Assembly (NCBI GenBank): GCA_030159075.1
Contig: BROG01000447.1
Location: 231,001 to 295,000, forward strand
Length of the DNA: 64,000 nt
Reading direction: 5' to 3'
Origin: Atrina japonica
Taxonomy: Eukaryota > Mollusca > Bivalvia > Pterioida > Pinnidae
Shown here in pieces: positions 35,384 through 47,975 of this stretch (positions are counted from its first letter, which is position 1; every line of letters begins with the position of its first letter). Made by a program: the position numbers and the translations under genes. The notes below the pieces were generated by a model. The model ran no database searches and was not told where the DNA came from. It saw only the letters and a list, made by a program, of their open reading frames with translations.

Positions 35384-35385
35384 TA

Positions 35386-36287
35386 CCTATCGGGCTATGT
35401 GCTTATATTAGTGAGAAGAATTTTTGTCGACTCAAGCCTTTTCAGTAGTTTCTGAATAATTCTGAAAATCGGTTTGTTGATGTGATGGCTTTTTAAATGG
35501 ATAAATAAATTAAACCCATTCTGGATATACTATTGAATAATTATTTCCTTATATCCAACTAGTTTTCTGAAAAAGGTAATTTAGGCCTGTCAATATAAAA
35601 TAATTTTAAGATTGAAATATTTTTGATATTAAAAAAAACTGGCTAATTTATTAATATTTAAAACAGGGAATAGATTCTATACAGCTCTCCATATTTTACA
35701 TAAGAATCATCTTCCCAAAGCCAAGGTTTTCCGATCCACTGTTTGAGAAACGACGTGGATCAGAAAACCTTGTAGCTAACGTGAGAAATCCGTGAAGTCA
35801 GTCCCTGCAAACAACATTCAGACACACTTTTAAATAGGCCCGACATGAAAAATTCCTATTACGAATGGATTTTCACATACATTTACCTTAACGATAACTG
35901 GTAAATAGTTTTGCCTTAATTTGGTATTCAAATTTAGAAACCTGTTCTTTGGACGAATCACGATAAAAGATATTGGACTCTTTTCGGCGTATCCGATTTA
36001 GCAAGCAACGTCGGTACGTTTCCATTTGTAAACTAGTATTTTAATGAACACACCCGAGTATACTCGCATAAATTGGTAATTTCATGAATATTCATAATGA
36101 ATACACCAACGTTCTCATAAGCTATCCTCAACTCCAGCAATTCCGAAGTCATGAATATTTATTTTTTTTACGCGATCCCTATTAACATTTACCTTGTAAA
36201 CTTCGTAATCAGGGAAGCGGTAAACAGGACAACAAAGATTGTGGCGAGTTATGGTCGTCTGAGTTTTTGACAAGTTATAATCCCATA
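35386..36287. other. Upstream region of CFAP418
   Basis: AT-rich. A three-codon upstream ORF (ATGGTCGTCTGA, 36251-36262) lies just before the CFAP418 start. No TATA box was seen. Confidence 0.45.
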
Positions 36288-39200
36288 ATGGCCGAAGACA
36301 TTGACGATTTATTAGATGAAGTTGAGACGAAATTTTGTGTTAAGGACAAAAAACATCAGAAGAAGAAATCGTCACATCTAAGGTTAGAAATAGACCGAAG
36401 GCAAAGCGTTACGATCATTCCATTATTCGATGACGGGCCTACTCAGTACTGCACAATAGTACATAATCTTAATCATTGACATGTTGCTATCTTTGGATGA
36501 GTGGCATAATATTGGTGTATTCAACGGGGAGTTCACAGGCACTTGTTTCTATAGATGGGGTCGATAATTACGTACTCATATACAGTACGTAATTCTCGCC
36601 CCCCCCCCCCCATTGATTGAAACAAGTGCCTGCGGGGAGTTATAAGGGTTGCAACACCCTTTGAAAAATTAAAAATGGCCGTAGACTCCTCGCTTCTGAA
36701 GGCACCCATCTTCGACTTCTGTCAAAATTCGCAATGATAAAAATTCTCACCACATCCCCTTTAAAAAAATCATGGATCCACCCTGCACTATTTTGACCCG
36801 TGCAATGGTTTTGTGGCTATCAATATCAATGCATTGACTTATTGGGCTTTTTGATTGTGAGGCTTGGCATGTGTCACACCTGCCACCACTGGTTGGGGAC
36901 CAGTAGTTGGCTATTACATGATTTTGGTTATCAAGAACACAATTTTGTGAGATGTTTAAGATCAATCATCAGATGTTGGACAAACAGACGGAAAACAATT
37001 ATTGTCCTGGTATATACATGTAAGACAAAATCACACCATAGCTGGCTACTGGTCCTTGCCAGTTATTGGTCCCCGACATGTATGCCATCTAAAAATGTAA
37101 TCTATTATGATCAGGTAGGATTGTAGATCTAATGATCTATAAAGTAATCCATTCATTTGATCACATAGCCTGGTATTGGTAATGATCTATAAAGTATTTT
37201 TTGTAACCTAGCCATTTGATCACATAGCCTGGTAATGTTCTATAAAGTGATCTATCAATTTGATCACATTACCTGGTAATGATCTGTAAAGTAATCTATA
37301 GATTTACATTTGATCACATATCCTGGTAATGATCTGTAGGGTAATCAACATATTATTTTGATCACTTATGGTTATTACCTATAGAGTATTCTATCTATAC
37401 ACTTGATCAAATATCCTGGTAATGATCTATAACATAATCTTTACATTTGATCACTTAGTATGGTAATGATCTATATTAGTATAAGTTTTAATAAAATGTA
37501 TGATCACTTATCACAGTGTTGATCCATAAAGTAATATATAGATACATTTGATCACATGTACAAATCCTGGTAATGATCTATAAAGCAGTCTCTACATTTG
37601 ATAACAAAGGCTGATAATGATCTATAAAGTAATCTATACATTAAGGCTTTGATCACATAGCATGGTAATGATCTATAAACTAATCCATCCATTTGGTCAC
37701 TTTGCAGGGCTTTTCATAACCTTTTTGGGAACATGGCCCACAGTGCTTGAATTGACCTATCATCGAATGCCCGACACGGCATCTGTTGGCAAACTTTTCC
37801 ATTATGATATCACAATCGAATGGCCCATCATCCATATGTATAATTATGACAATCGAATGACGTCAAAAATGCATATGGAGAGCCATGTGTCAGACATTTG
37901 GCGATAGATCTAATGGGAAATTTTGTTGCATTTTGGCTCAAATTTGGGATTTTTTTGCATATGCCTGAAAAGCATTTCATTTATTTTGCTATTTGCTATT
38001 TTATTTAGCTTTTTTTGTCAAGCTGCCGTACTTCAACTTTCAATAAAAACAGTGACTGAAAATATCAGCATAAAAATTAAAAATAATGAAAAGATGTTAT
38101 GTTCATGATTGGGAATTTTTAGCAAAAAACTAAAAAAAGGATACACTTGGTCTCTAAGCATGGTAATGATCTATACAGTAATTTATACATTTAGTCACTT
38201 AGCATGGTAATGATCTATACAGTAATCTGTATATTTTGTCACTTAGCATGGTAATGATCTGTATAGTAATCTATACATTTGGTCACTTAGCATGGTAATG
38301 ATCTATACATTTGGTCACTTAGCATGGTATTGATCTATACATTTGGTCACTTAGCATGGTAATGATCTATACATTTGGTCACTTAGCATGGTACTGATCT
38401 ATACATTTGGTCACTTAGCATGGTATTGATCTATACATTTGGTCACTTAGCATGGTAATGATCTATACATTTGGTCACTTAGCATGGTATTGATCTATAC
38501 ATTTGGTCACTTAGCATGGTATTGATCTATACATTTGGTCACTTAGCATGATAATGATCTATACATTTGGTCACTTAGCATGGTATTGATCTACATGTAT
38601 AATGAAATCTTTCAATTTGATCACACACATGTACCATGGCAATGATATGGAGTAATTTATAGATACATTTGATTACTTGGCATAGTGATGATCTATAAAG
38701 AAATCTATACATTTTGTCACATAGAGTGATAATGATTTATAAGGTAATCTGTTGATATGTTCACTTGGCATGTTAAAGGCTACATTACACTAGTATTTTC
38801 TTTTGTTTTAAAGGAAATCTGGTGACCCAGATATTGATGATATACTAGAAGATATAAAGATTGACCCAGAGCCTCTTGTAAGTACATAATTTTGTATGAA
38901 CCTGCCCTTACAATCCAGAAATCGAACTTTACAAAATGCTAAACATGTCGTCATGTAGCAAGGAGACATATATATATATATATATATATTAGTCAATAAA
39001 ACGAACTTGTAAGGGTATAAACCTGAACAATATTTATATAAGTGTAAACAAATCGTGTAATAATTAGCATCAATATCAATAAATTCCTGACACACATTGA
39101 CTTTTCTTTCAGTCACCTGAGTCACACAAGTGACCTATTGACCTTTTGTAATCCTGTTGTATGTCATCATGAATCATGTGAGTGTGTTGTCATGGAGATG

Positions 39201-42200
39201 TACATTGCCCAACACTTCTGAACATTTTCAGCTTCTCAAAAAGTGTTAGGATAATTCTCTTCAGATATATAGCATATCACAAGTAAGGGTAACACATATT
39301 ATTAAGACAGAAATTTCGAGTTAGTCCATATTATAATCCTGATTTTATTATCGCCATCAAGTGATTCTTGAAAAATGTTACTCAACATTGATTCCGGTTT
39401 CGGAAATATATAGAAAGCCCCAATATCGTAGTTGGTAAGAGTGTTTTGTTAATGTTAGAAAGGTCTTGGGTTCGATTCCCGGTCTTTCTGTACATTTTTC
39501 CCCACCTGCTACATTTCAGTAATTTGGCTTTCAACTAAATAACCCACTGTGGTATATTTTAAGAGTCTCTTGGATTTCTTTACACAAAATAACGTTAATA
39601 TGCAACAACATATATGGATATTCCATGTACGTCATGAAGGTTAAATGTGAAAACCGGAAGAACATAGGAACAAAATTCAAAAGGCGTGAATAAATGCAGG
39701 ATTATAACGGTAATCTGGCTAACTTGAAAGTTCCCTATTGTTTTTTGTTATTATTTACCTTAGACAAGAAAAGCACCCAAATTGAGGTTCAGGCCACAAC
39801 TGGGATCTTAGTCTTACAACATGTACTTGACAACATAACAGTTTGGAAATGAGTTAGCTTGAAATAAGAATCCAGATAATGAGGAAAGCATCATCATGGA
39901 AAGATGTGGATATCAAGATATAATTGTAAATAACATTGGCTCCAGCATCAGAGGATTTGTAGATCTATAGAAGTGTTCATTCTCACTTCTACAACTTTTT
40001 GACAATTATATTCCCACTTGTACAGCCAGGTACAGTTTTGTCAAAGCTTTCATTTTTCTGTATTTTAAAGAATTTGAATGTTAATAGTTTCTCAATTGAT
40101 AATGACTTATGTGTTTCTGTTACATTTCATATCTAGCTTTTATAAAAGAAAAAAAACAAAAAACAAAAACATTTTACTATTCAGTTTGCTGAATGATGTA
40201 AATTTTTTGATATTACCGGAGTGTTACAAATACATGTATATATACAATTCCCACCTGTACAACCTACATGTACCCTTTTCCTGAAGTTTCTGAAAGTTGT
40301 ACAAGTAGGAAGACACCAATAGAATTGAGACTGAGGTGAAAAGTGATACCCATTTGGCTGCTGATTTGAATACATTTATGATTCTAATCTATGTTAACTT
40401 TGTTTTCTGTTAATTCAACAGAGAGGAAGCAAAGCAGCTGTTTGTAATGGTTCAACAAAACAGAGGCCGGACTCTGCAAAAAAGTAAGCTTTTCACTTGG
40501 ATGACTTTAGACTATTTTAAAGTACACATGTATCAACATGATACAATTTATACAGTATCATACTTTGAAAAAATTTATTACAGGTAAAAAAAATGATATA
40601 AAATGTGACATACAAATATACATATACATACACATATGTGCACAAAAGTCAATATATATCATGTTCTGTATATTTATAGGTCAAAATGTTTTGTTGAAGA
40701 GTTGTATCTGAATTATACATATATAAGTCATTTATTTCTTTTTTTATTTTCTAGATGCTATCCAGTTTTTTTAGGTGGTTCAATGTGTGCTCAAGGAATG
40801 GCAAATTCTATAAATTCTAAGTGAGTATTTGTGGTTCCAGTATTTCATACCTTGATCAAAAATCCATTAAATACGTCAGTTTCTTTTTCTGTTTTTTGAG
40901 AGAAAAAATGTCTGCAGAATTATTAAAAGAACTATCTTTGTCTGAATGTAAATTCTCCGGAACGAGAGATTTTCATACAAATTTTATTTTCTACACTTTT
41001 GCCTTATAGAACCAGATATCAGGTCATGGTTACAGTCATGTACACAAGCCTTATAGAACCAGATATCAGGTCATGGTTACAGTCATGTACACAAGCCTTA
41101 TAGAACCAGGTATCAGGTCATGGTTACAGTCATGTACACAAGCCTTATAGAACCAGATATCAGGTCTAGGTTTACATATACACATCTTATAGGACCAGAT
41201 ATCAGGTCTAGGTTTACATGTACACATGCCTTATAGAACCAGATATCAGGTCTAGGTTTACATGTACACATGTCTTATAGAACCAGATATCAGGTCTAGG
41301 TTTACATATACACATCTTATAGGACAGATATTCTAGGTTTACATATACACATCTTATAGGACCAGATATCAGGTCTAGGTTTACATGTACACATGCCTTA
41401 TAGAACCAGATATCAGGTCTAGGTTTACATGTACACATGTCTTATAGAACCAGATATCAGGTCTAGGTTTACATATACACATCTTATAGGACCAGATATC
41501 AGGTCTAGGTTTACATGTACACATCTTATAGGACCAGATATCAGGTCTAGGTTTACATGTACACATGTCTTATAGAACCAGATATCAGGTCTAGGTTTAC
41601 ATGTACACATGTCTTATAGAACCAGATATCAGGTCTAGGTTTACATATACACATCTTATAGGACCAGATATCAGGTCTAGGTTTACATGTACACATCTTA
41701 TAGGACCAGATATCAGGTCTAGGTTTACATGTACACATCTTATAGGACCAGATATCAGGTCTAGGTTTACATGTACACATCTTATAGGACCAGATATCAG
41801 GTCTAGGTTTACATGTACACATCTTATAGGACCAGATATCAGGTCTAGGTTTATATGTACACATGCCTTATAGAACCAGATTTCAGGTCATGGTTACATG
41901 TACACAGGGCTCAACAACACTAAAAGATTCACTCTTCATTTGACCAGTGAACCCTAAATTTTACTAGCCAGCCAGGAACTATATACATATATATAGGGCA
42001 AATTCAAGACGGAGTGAATTGATATTAATATTCTGTTGTAAAAGGGCAAAATTAACCAGGGATGAAAATTTTATGGTAGGCCTATATAGTAATGTTTGAT
42101 TTTAAGAGTATATGTGTAAGTGTTAGTGTATACAGTATGTGTGGGCAACATTTTCATCAAAAGTAACTTATTCACCCCTAAAGACACATATGGACTAGTC

Positions 42201-43749
42201 TAAGTCATTGATTTAAAGAAGAGTCCATTATTTTTCAGGGGTTGATGAGTTAAGTATGAAATTTCACTCACTTAACATGATCTGATCTGTCTAGATATAC
42301 CAACTGATTGTTTTGTTTTATATATCAGAGCTTATCAGTGGTCCAATTCTTCTGTTATAGAACTTGTGATCGGCTGCGGTGTACATCATGTGATTTCAAA
42401 GTGTGTTCATTTGACAACTTTGAGTGGGACTCAAGTACCGACTATCTTTTTCTCCGGAATAATGCTCCTGACTTTCATAGGCTCAAGTCCAATCTAGTCC
42501 CTAAAAAAGGTAAAGTGAATATTATGTGTTCTAGCTTGATAAAATCTTTGTCTTATAAAGGCTTGCTGCTTTATGAATCATCGTCTGTGGTTACTGAGGA
42601 TAATTACAGTCAGATCTGTACATGTGGTCACCTTTATTAAGCACTCACCTGTTTTAAGCAGACCATTTTAATTCCTCCCGAATGTTTTCCTAATATAAAT
42701 GTATAATTATACCCCAATAAGCAGTCACCTTCTAACATTTCAGCAGTAACCCCTAACGTGGTCAGCAGTCACCCTTTTCATGTCCAAAGTAACCATGTTC
42801 ACCCAATTAAACAGACATTCAAATATGCCAGTCCATGTGGACCAAAGATATACCTGAGACTGGTACCATAATTAATGCTAGTTTAAACAGTGTGGTCATT
42901 CTGTATGTTTAAAAGACCTTGACATATACTTGTACCAATCTATTACTAAAAATGATACTTGGGTATATGAAGTTTAATATACAAGTTTGCACACACTGTA
43001 AATTGACAGTTTTGAGACCCTCAATTAATTAAGAATTCACATATGTTAAGAGGCCACTTTTATGATTTTCCTTTGGTGACTGCTAAGTATAAGTTAAGAC
43101 TGTATTTGGATAATTAAGCAATCTCATGTTGCCCGTTATTTTGCATTAAGCAATCTCATGTTGCCTGTTATTTTGCATTAAGTGTCTCATTTCGCCCGTT
43201 ATTTTGCATTAAGCGATCTCATGTCACCTGTTATTTTGCAGTTTTATCTTTTGTATCAGTTAATAGCAGCATTCACACTGTCATTAGCCACATTGGCATT
43301 TGGCAATTTTTTTTTCAAATTTTGCAAATGAAATTCTCTTTTGTTGAAAATCGATGGATCTGAAACATTATTTAGGTATACAGGATTGCCTGTCTATAAA
43401 GGCCAGTTTTTAAAGTTCTGTGTCTGCATACTTCAACTAAATTAAACCTGTGTATAGGTCGCCTGCACATAAAGGCCAATATTTTCTGGTCCTTTGGGTG
43501 ACCCCTATATACATGTTTTACTGTATGCCTGTGTCACTTATCCTTCAGTGTATTTGTGGTATGCTAACATATGCATTTCCAGTCTGCTTGTGTCACTAAT
43601 CCTCCAGTTTATTTGTAGCATGCTAACTTCTGTGGTTTTATTTTTCAGGTTACAGAGCTTACTGCTGTCAATGTTCTTTCAAGTCAGAAAAAGACATTAC
43701 AAAAATCAGTGACCCCAAACTGAAGTGGGTGTGTGGAAAACATTTATGA
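36288..43749 (+). CDS. CFAP418: Cilia- and flagella-associated protein 418 (C8orf37 orthologue)
   Basis: Six exons give a 178-codon protein: 36288-36382, 38814-38877, 40422-40483, 40755-40820, 42361-42509 and 43649-43749. All introns are GT-AG and every phase matches. The start MAEDIDDLLDEVETKFC is the family N-terminus. An acidic DPDIDDILEDIKIDPEP segment follows, then CYPVFLGGS, a Cys pair in CDRLRCTSCDF, the block DYLFLRNNAPDFHRLK, CCQCSF and the terminal KWVCGKHL. In vertebrates CFAP418 acts at the photoreceptor cilium base and outer-segment discs, and its loss causes retinal dystrophy and Bardet-Biedl-type disease. Human CFAP418 has 207 residues; the difference is in the variable region after exon 1, where a small extra exon could have been missed. 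Introns 1 and 4 hold large minisatellites. A candidate polyadenylation signal is at 44051. Confidence 0.96.
36534..36632. mobile_element. 99-bp hairpin MITE with 9-bp target duplication
   Basis: The arms CACAGGCACTTGTTTC and GAAACAAGTGCCTG are flanked by identical CGGGGAGTT (36525-36533 and 36633-36641). The centre holds a second inverted pair (ATTACGTACT/AGTACGTAAT) and a poly-C run. An 8-9 bp duplication suggests a hAT-type non-autonomous element. It lies in CFAP418 intron 1. Confidence 0.8.
37120..38760. repeat. Minisatellite in CFAP418 intron 1
   Basis: The units are built on GGTAATGATCTATA and ATTTGGTCACTTAGCAT. Longer units (about 45-60 bases) lie on the left and right. A regular block of about 32-base units at roughly 38270-38600 has expanded most recently. 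A non-repeat stretch (about 37700-38150) interrupts the array. Confidence 0.92.
39412..39489 (+). repeat. tRNA-like relic in CFAP418 intron 2
   Basis: The ends AGAAAG/CTTTCT pair, there is an A-box-like TATCGTAGTTGGT and a perfect B-box GGTTCGATTCC. The anticodon arm does not fold cleanly, so it is a tRNA pseudogene or SINE head rather than a working tRNA gene. Confidence 0.5.
41005..41895. repeat. Minisatellite, 42-44 bp units, CFAP418 intron 4
   Basis: About 20 units contain CCAGATATCAGGTCTAGG and TTACATGTACACAT. The 42-bp version equals 14 codons and lacks stops in some frames of both strands, which yields long spurious ORFs. The array starts about 185 bases after exon 4. Confidence 0.94.
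43117..43242. repeat. Minisatellite, about 36 bp units, CFAP418 intron 5
   Basis: About four units of the type ATCTCATGTTGCCNGTTATTTTGCATTAAG-like sequence. Confidence 0.85.
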
Positions 43750-44187
43750 AAGTGTTTTTAATGCTTTTGTTTGGACTACATTTGTCAGACAGAGTGATTT
43801 CTTACCTGTGTATTACATGTTTCTATTCTTCCGTGTTGTCAATTTCTGTGTCTCAGGGAATCAAATTTTTATCCAAATGATGAAGTTAAAAAAAAAACAG
43901 ATTTAATTTCCAAATACAGCTGAATCTTGTTACAGTATTTCCAATTTGCAGCCTCCCACTTTTGATATTCAGAGTGGATGCAGTATATGGTAAGAACCTG
44001 GACTGGCTGACATTTACACTGAGGTTTGACCCATCTGATAATGAGATAACAATAAATATTTTGTAAGAAGAGTGTGTTTTGTGAGTATAAAGTCGTCTTA
44101 TTGAAATGGTTGTGAAAAGCTACATCTTACAGAAGCTTAGAGTAAATGTTTGAATATTTTATGTAAAAGGAGGGAATTTGTATTCAT
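43750..44187. other. CFAP418 3' untranslated and flanking DNA
   Basis: An AATAAA at 44051-44056 is the likely polyadenylation signal, about 300 bases after the stop. Nothing else was seen. Confidence 0.5.
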
Positions 44188-44425
44188 ACTGATGTCATCT
44201 GGATTGTAAAAATCAGGGATCGCTTTGTCTGCAGTCTCTTTTTATTCAAACTGATGTCATCTGGATTGTAAAAATCAGGGATCACTTTGTCTGCAGTCTC
44301 TTTTTATTCATACTGATGTCATCTGGATTGTAAAAATCAGGGATCACTTTGTCTGCAGTCTCTTTTTATTCACACTGATGTCATCTGGATTGTAAAAATT
44401 AGGGATCACTTTGTCTGCAGGCTCT
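44188..44425. repeat. Tandem repeat, four 62-bp units
   Basis: Nearly identical units start at 44188, 44250, 44312 and 44374, each containing CTGATGTCATCTGGATTG and CTTTGTCTGCAG. Confidence 0.95.
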
Positions 44426-44880
44426 TTGTCACATCTCCCACTTTCTGTTTTTCAATTTTATGTAACATGGATTTTATATTTCATATGTAATGACATTGTA
44501 GCAAATCATTTTTTTTTGGAATCACTACGTATGACATGCGGGTGGCTTTATTCTTGTAACACTTTTAGATTACCGGTATTTATCTATAATATTACTGTTA
44601 GCATTGTTTTATTTAGAGCATCGGTAAATTTGTGTTTACCGGTATAAGGCTCATAGTCCAAGGCCAAAATTGTGTTTGAAAATCGGATTTATTTATATCA
44701 GTTCAATTGTAAGTATATGGTTTGGGTTAAGGTTAGGGTAAGGCCTACCTGACCAAACTTGATAATACACTGCATTTAGCATAGGTATTAGATCAAGATT
44801 TAACTTTTTAATAGAAGTTCCTGTGGTCATTATGTGTCCCACCAATATGAATACATGATTGGCATTATTCTTATTTAAAT

Positions 44881-45060
44881 GCTAATCAACAGGTACTAGA
44901 GACGGTCAACTTTATTGCTAATCAACAGGTACTAGAGACGGTCAACTTTATTGCTAATCAACAGGTACTAGAGACGGTCAACTTTATTGCTAATCAACAG
45001 GTACTAGAGACGGTCAACTTTATTGCTAATCAACAGGTACTAGAGACGGTCAACTTTATT
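44881..45060. repeat. Five perfect 36-bp tandem units
   Basis: Five identical units begin GCTAATCAACAGGTACTAGA. No substitution separates them, so the expansion is recent or homogenised. Confidence 0.97.
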
Positions 45061-45214
45061 AAGTAATGATTAAAGTTATTGTTTCTCTAGTGTTACACTC
45101 TTGTACATATACATGTATATTCACATCATTATAAAAACTGGTATCTGTCTTTGAGTGTGTTCGTGTGTATGTTGCACATGTGTGTTCTAATTACTTGTTT
45201 ACAGTTTTCTCACC

Positions 45215-45440
45215 TTTTTAAATTACCTGAGCCAAAGGCTCAGTGTGGCCTATTGCTATTGACTTTGTCCGTCCTCTTGCATTGTTAACTTCCATACATT
45301 TTCAATTTCTTCTCAAGAACAAATTGGCCAATTTTAATCAAACTTTCGCTTCATCGTAGCTTACACTTCCTTTTCCGAATTGCAAGTAAAACTCACCATT
45401 TCCCTGTACATGCTAACTTGATGAAAGCACCAAAAATTAC
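45215..45440. repeat. Dispersed repeat with GAGCC...GGCTC hairpin end
   Basis: It starts CCTGAGCCAAAGGCTCAG, a short hairpin typical of repeat ends I remember from bivalve genomes, and continues with CTATTGACTTTGTCCGTC. The other end is unclear. Confidence 0.45.
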
Positions 45441-45655
45441 AGTTTAAAGATGGTTTTCCACAAAATCTTGTAAAATTCTACTCATTATTTTTTTCTATCA
45501 TGTAAAATTTCGATTAACTGAAAATATCATTCTTTTAAAAAGTGCATCCTGTTTGTTTTCAGAAAATACAAATGTTGACCACACTACCTGTCAGTACAAG
45601 AGCATCATTGACTGATTAAGTATACAATCTAACAAATCACAATCAGTTTACTAGT

Positions 45656-45725
45656 ACAGTGGAACCTGTGGTGGAAGACCTCTTATGAAAGACCACCTGT
45701 CTTTTAAGACCACAGGTTTCACTGT
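45656..45725. mobile_element. Small ACAGTG...CACTGT inverted-repeat element
   Basis: The terminal inverted repeats ACAGTGGAACCTGTGG and CCACAGGTTTCACTGT match at 15 of 16 positions. Related copies lie at 55200-55375 and, less intact, at about 56772-56875 and 57800-57975. Confidence 0.7.
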
Positions 45726-45971
45726 ATGTTTAAAGGATTTTATTATTCAAGTTTCTTGAGGTAGGGGCCTACATGTATTGTGAAATTGAACATTGGTTTT
45801 TACTAAAGCCTAAAGGTAATTTTGGTTGTGATTTTAATTCTCTTACCATCTACTGATCTAGAATAACACACATCAGAATAAACGAAATTTGTTTTTTAAT
45901 AGATATTCTGTTATATTACAGTTTGGAAATTACAAGATTTTGAATAAGTAACACTCTTTACAATATTTTAC

Positions 45972-46110
45972 CTTTGGTTGTTTGTTGTTGTTTAACGTCC
46001 CACTCAAGAATCTTTCTCATATAGAGACGTCACCAAATGCCGGGGAAGGGGCTCAAACTTTGGCCTACGCTCGGCACTTACAGCCATTGAGCAGTGAGGG
46101 TTCTTTAATA
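45972..46110 (-). mobile_element. Truncated SINE, inverted copy
   Basis: This is the reverse complement of the tail and body of the SINE at 16407-16682 (GTTGTTTAACGTCCCACT through GTGAGGGTTCTTTAATA). The tRNA-like head is missing. Confidence 0.82.
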
Positions 46111-47139
46111 TGTTATCTTGAATTATATGTATTTGTCATCGAGTCACAAAATCATCTTGTTGGACTGCTGCAATTATTTCAGTATTATGTTATTTATCTA
46201 TCAAAAAATCTAAAGCGGAGATATATTTTTTCAGCAAATTGTATCTATGTTTGGAGAAGTATAACCTTTAGAGAGTGTTTGATATAGAAAATTGATGTGT
46301 CCACACAAACAAAAAAATTTCTGTCCAAAAAAACATCAACTATACATGTTCATCACAACTCACATTTTACTTAGGAATTATTATTAAGATATCTATTGTA
46401 AGCCTCAATGCTAGAATAATAAATTGCCCATTAATATCACAGAAAAGTTTTACCAGTTTTCAGATAGTTGTATTTAGCAGAGATAAGTAAAATGAATTTT
46501 GGTGAAGTTTGACATTCCTATGGAAGCCTGTTAGTGCCTAGTTAGAAATAAATTTGATCTGGTGACGATATATCTAATGACAAGAATTGTACAGACATTG
46601 ATAAAATGACCTATTTTATCCATCAACCACTGTTTCCCGTAAGTTCTTGTCAGACACACATAATGATGGCAAACATCTTTCATTGACAAAAAAATCTGAA
46701 AGTCACAAGATAAATAGCTGATAGTTACCAAATTACTAGCTGGCAGCCATAAGATAAAATATATTTCTATCCTGGAATCTTCAGGCTTCCTAACAATCTG
46801 GATTTGTGATTCGGATTCTCTTTATTTTGACATTACTGTTGGTTGTTTTCTTTGTACAATGTACAAATGTTAAAAAATAAACTTGTTACTTTCATTTTGT
46901 AGTATGTGTCTTTTATTTGTTTGAATTGTACAAATTTCATATAATACACTGTACATATAACAGTAGAAATGGAGATCAGGAAAATCTACAAGTGAGATCA
47001 GGTGCCAGGAATGTTCATGGGGAATACCAAAATTAATGATTTTTTCTTAAAAGTTAAACTCTCAAGCCTTTCAAATGAGACTTAAAACCAAGGATCTGAA
47101 AATGGAAAGTACAGATATGGCATGTTGTAGAACCTTTTC
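46111..47139. other. Intergenic DNA between CFAP418 and EIF6
   Basis: AT-rich, with no coding or repeat signal that I can support. Confidence 0.4.
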
Positions 47140-47975
47140 AGCTCACCTGAAATGAGGGTTCAAGTGCAGAACCTTTAGTTGAAAAACTATGTTAATTGCA
47201 TCTAAGTGATCTACATAAATGTATGATTCAAGTTTGTTAATTTCGTAGAAATCGGAAAATAAATTTTTGACAAGTTCTTGATGTCTTTTTAGACTTTGTA
47301 ATTTTCATTCAGTTTTATATGATTTCTTTGAATTTCTCCCCATTTATTCATTATGATGCATTTATTTTATGCATTTTTACCTGTAATTAGGTAGATGAAT
47401 GCTTTCCTGAAAGAATTTTGCTCAAATTTAATTTTTGTTTTGGTTTTATTAATTTGTTAAGACTGCAAAAATGAGGAGAGGGAGGGGGAATTTTCACATT
47501 TTTTACTTCTGCTCCAAAACCGCTGAAGGGATTTCGATAAAACTTAGATAGGAAGCAAGTACTCAAGGTCCTCTACCAAGTTTGGCCAGATCTGCCCAGG
47601 GGTGGGACAAAAGAGGCCTCAGAGGGTACACCTAGGAAATCTTCTCTAGAACTTGCATGGATTAAAAAACTAATTGCATCCGAGTGATCTACAAAGATGT
47701 ATAATTAAAGTTTGTTAATTTAGTAGAAACCGGAAAATAAATTTTTGACACCTTTTACACATCGTCATTTTCATTCATTTTTTGTATGATTTCTTTGATT
47801 TTCTCCCCATTTATTCATCATGATTTATTTCATATTTATTAAGAAAAGTTGAAGAGACTGAATATTTATCGTCTTAAAAGTGAGGTGGTCTTTATGCTAT
47901 GTTCCACTGTATTTGTAATATACCGACTCAGTTCAGGTGAGCGATGTAGCCCAAATGGGCCTCCTGTTTGAATTG
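47140..47975. repeat. Dispersed repeat with internal direct duplication
   Basis: It begins near CTCACCTGAAATGAGG and ends near CAGGTGAGCGATGTAGCCCA, ends I associate with common bivalve repeats. Inside, about 190 bases (47195-47390) are repeated at 47670-47840, sharing GGAAAATAAATTTTTGACA and TTCTCCCCATTTATTCAT. Confidence 0.55.

Noticed and set aside
39412..39489. Functional tRNA gene in CFAP418 intron 2
   Set aside because: The B box is good but the anticodon arm does not pair well.
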